16,811 nt of DNA, taken from positions 1 through 16,811 of the forward strand of contig CAMDLJ010000015.1 of NCBI GenBank assembly GCA_945901665.1, read 5' to 3'. The position numbers and the translations under genes were made by a program. Positions 14,868 to 16,811 of the stretch are shown one piece after another. Source of the DNA: Bordetella parapertussis (GTDB lineage Bacteria; Pseudomonadota; Gammaproteobacteria; Burkholderiales; Burkholderiaceae). The notes under the pieces are model-generated. The model was not told the origin of the DNA. It searched no databases and saw nothing but the letters and a program-made list of their open reading frames with translations. Positions within the stretch are counted from its first letter, which is position 1. The number at the start of each line of letters is the position of its first letter.

Positions 14868-14908
14868 TTCTCCACAAAAAAGCCTCCCCTCTACTACTAC
14901 CTACTACT
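14868..14908 (+). promoter_or_regulatory. DnaA-trio origin unwinding element
   Basis: DnaA box TTCTCCACA (14868-14876) is followed by A-rich then GC-rich spacer DNA (GCCTCCCC, 14882-14889) and by CTACTACTACCTACTACT (14891-14908). On the complementary strand this is a run of 3'-GAT-5' triplets with one extra base. AT-rich DNA (CTTTATTCATTC) follows. This matches the basal unwinding system described for Bacillus subtilis and later found widely in bacteria: box, GC-rich stretch, DnaA-trios, melting site. The triplet polarity relative to the box is the same. Confidence 0.8.
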
Positions 14909-14934
14909 CTTTATTCATTCATCAAGAGGTTGAC

Positions 14935-16041
14935 ATGATCGTCTTCAAATCTTCTCAAGACAAGGTGCTTTCAGCGCTGCAATCGGTTGCAGGCATCGTG
15001 GAGCGCCGTCAAACATTGCCTATTTTGGGCAATGTGCTGATTCGAAAAATCGGCTCCCGATTGCAATTCACCACCAGTGATTTGGAAATCCAAATTCGCA
15101 CCCTGGTCGAATTGGATGGTGATGCGGGTGACTTTGCAACCACCGTGGCTGCACGGAAATTGATTGACATCTTGCGCTCCATGGCCAGCGACCAAACGGT
15201 GATTTTGGAATCGAACCAAAACAAATTGCTCTTCAAGGGGGGTAAAAGTCGCTTTAGCCTGCAAACCATGGCGGCAGAAGACTTTCCCTTGGTGCAAGAG
15301 TCGGCCCAATTTGGACCGGCTTTTAGCTTGCCCCAACGCACTTTGAAAGAATTGCTGCAGCAGGTGTCCTTTGCCATGGCCGTGCATGACATCCGTTATT
15401 ACCTCAACGGCATTTTGTTTGTGGCCGATGGCAAGCAACTGAGCTTGGTGGCCACCGATGGGCATCGTTTGGCTTTTGCGTCGTCCACCTTGGACAACGA
15501 AGTTCCGCGCCAAGAGGTGATCTTGCCGCGCAAAACGGTATTGGAGTTGCAGCGTTTGCTCAGCGACAAAGAAGGCTCCTTGGAGCTGCAATTTGCCAAC
15601 AACCAAGCCCGTTTTCGCTTTGACCAGATGGAGTTTGTCTCCAAATTGGTAGAAGGTAAATTCCCCGACTACAACCGTGTCATTCCAAAAGGCCATAAAA
15701 ACGCTGTGGTCTTGGGGCGCGCGCCCTTGTTGGCCAGCTTGCAGCGCACGGCTATTTTGACCAGTGAAAAATTCAAAGGCGTGCGCTTGACCTTGGAGCC
15801 GGGTGCTTTGCGCGTGGTGTGCAACAACACCGAACAAGAAGAAGCCACCGATGAAATTGAAATTGACTACGACGGTGACACGGTTGAAATTGGTTTCAAC
15901 ATCAGTTACCTGATCGATGCTTTGACCAACATGGAGCAAGAGATGGTCAAGATCGAAGTCACCGACAGCAACAGCTCGGCCTTGATCACCATACCGGAAG
16001 ACAACAACTTCAAATACGTTGTGATGCCCATGCGCATCTGA
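14935..16041 (+). CDS. dnaN: DNA polymerase III subunit beta (sliding clamp)
   Basis: A 368-residue clamp that forms a ring dimer around DNA and tethers polymerase III and repair partners. The sequence is typical of the family over its length (E. coli 366 aa): TLPILGNVLIRKIGSRLQFTTSDLEIQI near the N-terminus, the DIRYYLNGILF and ATDGHRLAF motifs in the middle domain, FPDYNRVIP, and the C-terminal VVMPMRI, which contributes to the partner-binding pocket. The start is ATG 14935, with AAGAGG 5 nt upstream. It follows the putative unwinding element directly, so its transcript starts inside or beside oriC. gyrB begins 58 nt later with no terminator seen, so dnaN-gyrB may be co-transcribed. Confidence 0.98.
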   Translation: MIVFKSSQDKVLSALQSVAGIVERRQTLPILGNVLIRKIGSRLQFTTSDLEIQIRTLVELDGDAGDFATTVAARKLIDILRSMASDQTVILESNQNKLLFKGGKSRFSLQTMAAEDFPLVQESAQFGPAFSLPQRTLKELLQQVSFAMAVHDIRYYLNGILFVADGKQLSLVATDGHRLAFASSTLDNEVPRQEVILPRKTVLELQRLLSDKEGSLELQFANNQARFRFDQMEFVSKLVEGKFPDYNRVIPKGHKNAVVLGRAPLLASLQRTAILTSEKFKGVRLTLEPGALRVVCNNTEQEEATDEIEIDYDGDTVEIGFNISYLIDALTNMEQEMVKIEVTDSNSSALITIPEDNNFKYVVMPMRI

Positions 16042-16099
16042 GCGTTCTGAACTTTCTTTTATTTTTCTTTGAGCGGCCCTTACAGGGTCGAATGCCTTC

Positions 16100-16811
16100 A
16101 TGACCGATTCCGTTGAACCCACCAGCCCTGAACCCATTGACCTGACTGCCAAGGATGCCTATGGCGAGGGGTCTATTCAAATTTTGGAAGGCCTGGAGGC
16201 TGTTCGCAAGCGCCCTGGCATGTACATCGGCGACACGTCGGACGGCACAGGTTTGCACCACTTGGTGTTTGAGGTGGTGGACAACTCCATCGACGAGGCC
16301 TTGGCGGGGCATTGCGACGACATCGTGGTCACCATCCATTCGGACAATTCCATCAGCGTGACCGACAACGGCCGTGGCATTCCCACGGGCGTGAAGATGG
16401 ACGACAAGCACGAGCCCAAGCGCAGTGCCTCTGAAATCGCCCTGACCGAGCTCCATGCAGGTGGCAAGTTCAACCAAAACAGCTACAAGGTGTCTGGTGG
16501 TTTGCACGGCGTGGGTGTGTCGTGTGTGAACGCACTGTCCAAATGGTTGAGGCTGGTGGTGCGACGCGAAGGCAAGGTCCACACCATTGAGTTTGCCAAA
16601 GGCTTTGTGCAAAACCGTTTACTGGAAATGGTCGATGGCGTGGAAGTCTCTCCCATGCGCATCACCGGCGAGACCGACAAGCGCGGCACTGAAGTGCATT
16701 TTTTGCCCGATACCGACATCTTTATCCAAAACCACGAGTTTCATTACGAGATTTTGAGCAAGCGCTTGCGCGAACTCAGCTACTTGAACAACGGTGTGCG
16801 CATCCGCTTGA
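16100..16811 (+). CDS. gyrB: DNA gyrase subunit B (N-terminal part, cut by window end)
   Basis: The first 237 residues of the ATPase subunit of gyrase, which introduces negative supercoils. The frame is open to the last base. GHKL ATPase motifs are intact: [10 protein letters not shown] with the Mg-binding Asn at 62, the ATP-binding DNGRGIP (89-95), the lid region [15 protein letters not shown] (110-124) and GGLHGVG (133-139). A gyrB identity rather than parE is supported by the place after dnaN and by [28 protein letters not shown]. The first ~20 residues are a variable acidic leader. No clear ribosome site precedes the ATG; a 6-bp stem with one G-T pair (GGCCCT/AGGGTC, around 16075-16090) lies just upstream. 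Confidence 0.97.
   Translation, partial: MTDSVEPTSPEPIDLTAKDAYGEGSIQILEGLEAVRKRPGMYIGDTSDGTGLHHLVFEVVDNSIDEALAGHCDDIVVTIHSDNSISVTDNGRGIPTGVKMDDKHEPKRSASEIALTELHAGGKFNQNSYKVSGGLHGVGVSCVNALSKWLRLVVRREGKVHTIEFAKGFVQNRLLEMVDGVEVSPMRITGETDKRGTEVHFLPDTDIFIQNHEFHYEILSKRLRELSYLNNGVRIRL

Larger units (their letters stand above)
14680..14934. other. Probable replication origin oriC (dnaA-dnaN gap)
   Basis: These 255 gene-free nt, AT-richer than the surroundings, hold four DnaA-box-like 9-mers: TGTGGATGG (14722-14730, reverse, two mismatches), TTGTCCACA (14750-14758, one), TTATCCCCA (14780-14788, one) and TTCTCCACA (14868-14876, one). After the last box come a GC-rich spacer (14882-14890), CTA triplets (14891-14908) and AT-rich DNA. 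Dyads lie at 14684-14697, 14720-14760 and 14804-14819. The dnaN ribosome site AAGAGG is at 14924-14929. A -35-like TTGACT (14790-14795) has no convincing -10. Position beside dnaA, box clustering and unwinding-type triplets together make this the likely oriC. Confidence 0.85.

Noticed and set aside
14971..16152. 393-residue minus-strand frame opposite dnaN
   Set aside because: It mirrors the clamp gene and has no recognisable domain; codon bias of dnaN explains the open frame.

Overview
The window is a piece of a betaproteobacterial chromosome around the replication origin. The gene order lptC-kdsC-kdsD-mnmE-yidC-yidD-rnpA-rpmH (minus strand), then dnaA-dnaN-gyrB (plus strand), the protein sequences (464-aa DnaA, 368-aa clamp, a Lys where E. 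coli YidC has its conserved groove Arg) and the moderately GC-rich coding style point to Burkholderiales, most likely Comamonadaceae. The family assignment is inference; no rRNA is present.

Left part (1-4682): a three-gene type I secretion exporter, all plus strand: a TolC-like outer-membrane factor, an ABC permease/ATPase of the LapB/RtxB type with a Cys-less C39-like N-terminal domain, and an HlyD-type adaptor. It closes with a strong intrinsic terminator. No secreted substrate gene is visible.

Next (4683-6719): a monocistronic-looking ammonium transporter (twin-His pore intact, no PII gene beside it) preceded by a strong inverted repeat. A glycine-rich RRM RNA-binding protein follows, with a T-rich 5' leader and its own terminator. 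These genes run convergently against the next block.

Middle (6719-13093, minus strand): rpmH, rnpA, yidD, yidC, mnmE, kdsD, kdsC, lptC. rnpA/yidD and yidD/yidC share ATGA overlaps; kdsD/kdsC share TGATG and kdsC/lptC share GTGA, so the block is tightly packed. It joins ribosome and RNase P components, the membrane insertase, tRNA wobble modification and the Kdo/LPS-transport genes. The usual lptA-lptB continuation is missing because the convergent RRM gene lies there.

Right part (13094-16811): DnaA-box-bearing DNA lies on both sides of dnaA. The dnaA-dnaN gap (14680-14934) has the layout of a bacterial origin unwinding system: several DnaA boxes, a last box, a GC-rich spacer, a run of CTA triplets (DnaA-trio) and AT-rich DNA just before dnaN. 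dnaN and the first 237 codons of gyrB end the window.

No rRNA, tRNA, CRISPR array, transposon or prophage was seen. No gene-free stretch exceeds 300 bases; the longest are 14680-14934 (oriC), 5960-6180 (leader of the RRM gene) and 13094-13284 (dnaA/rpmH divergent region). I found no wholly new system. The most informative non-coding structure is the origin.
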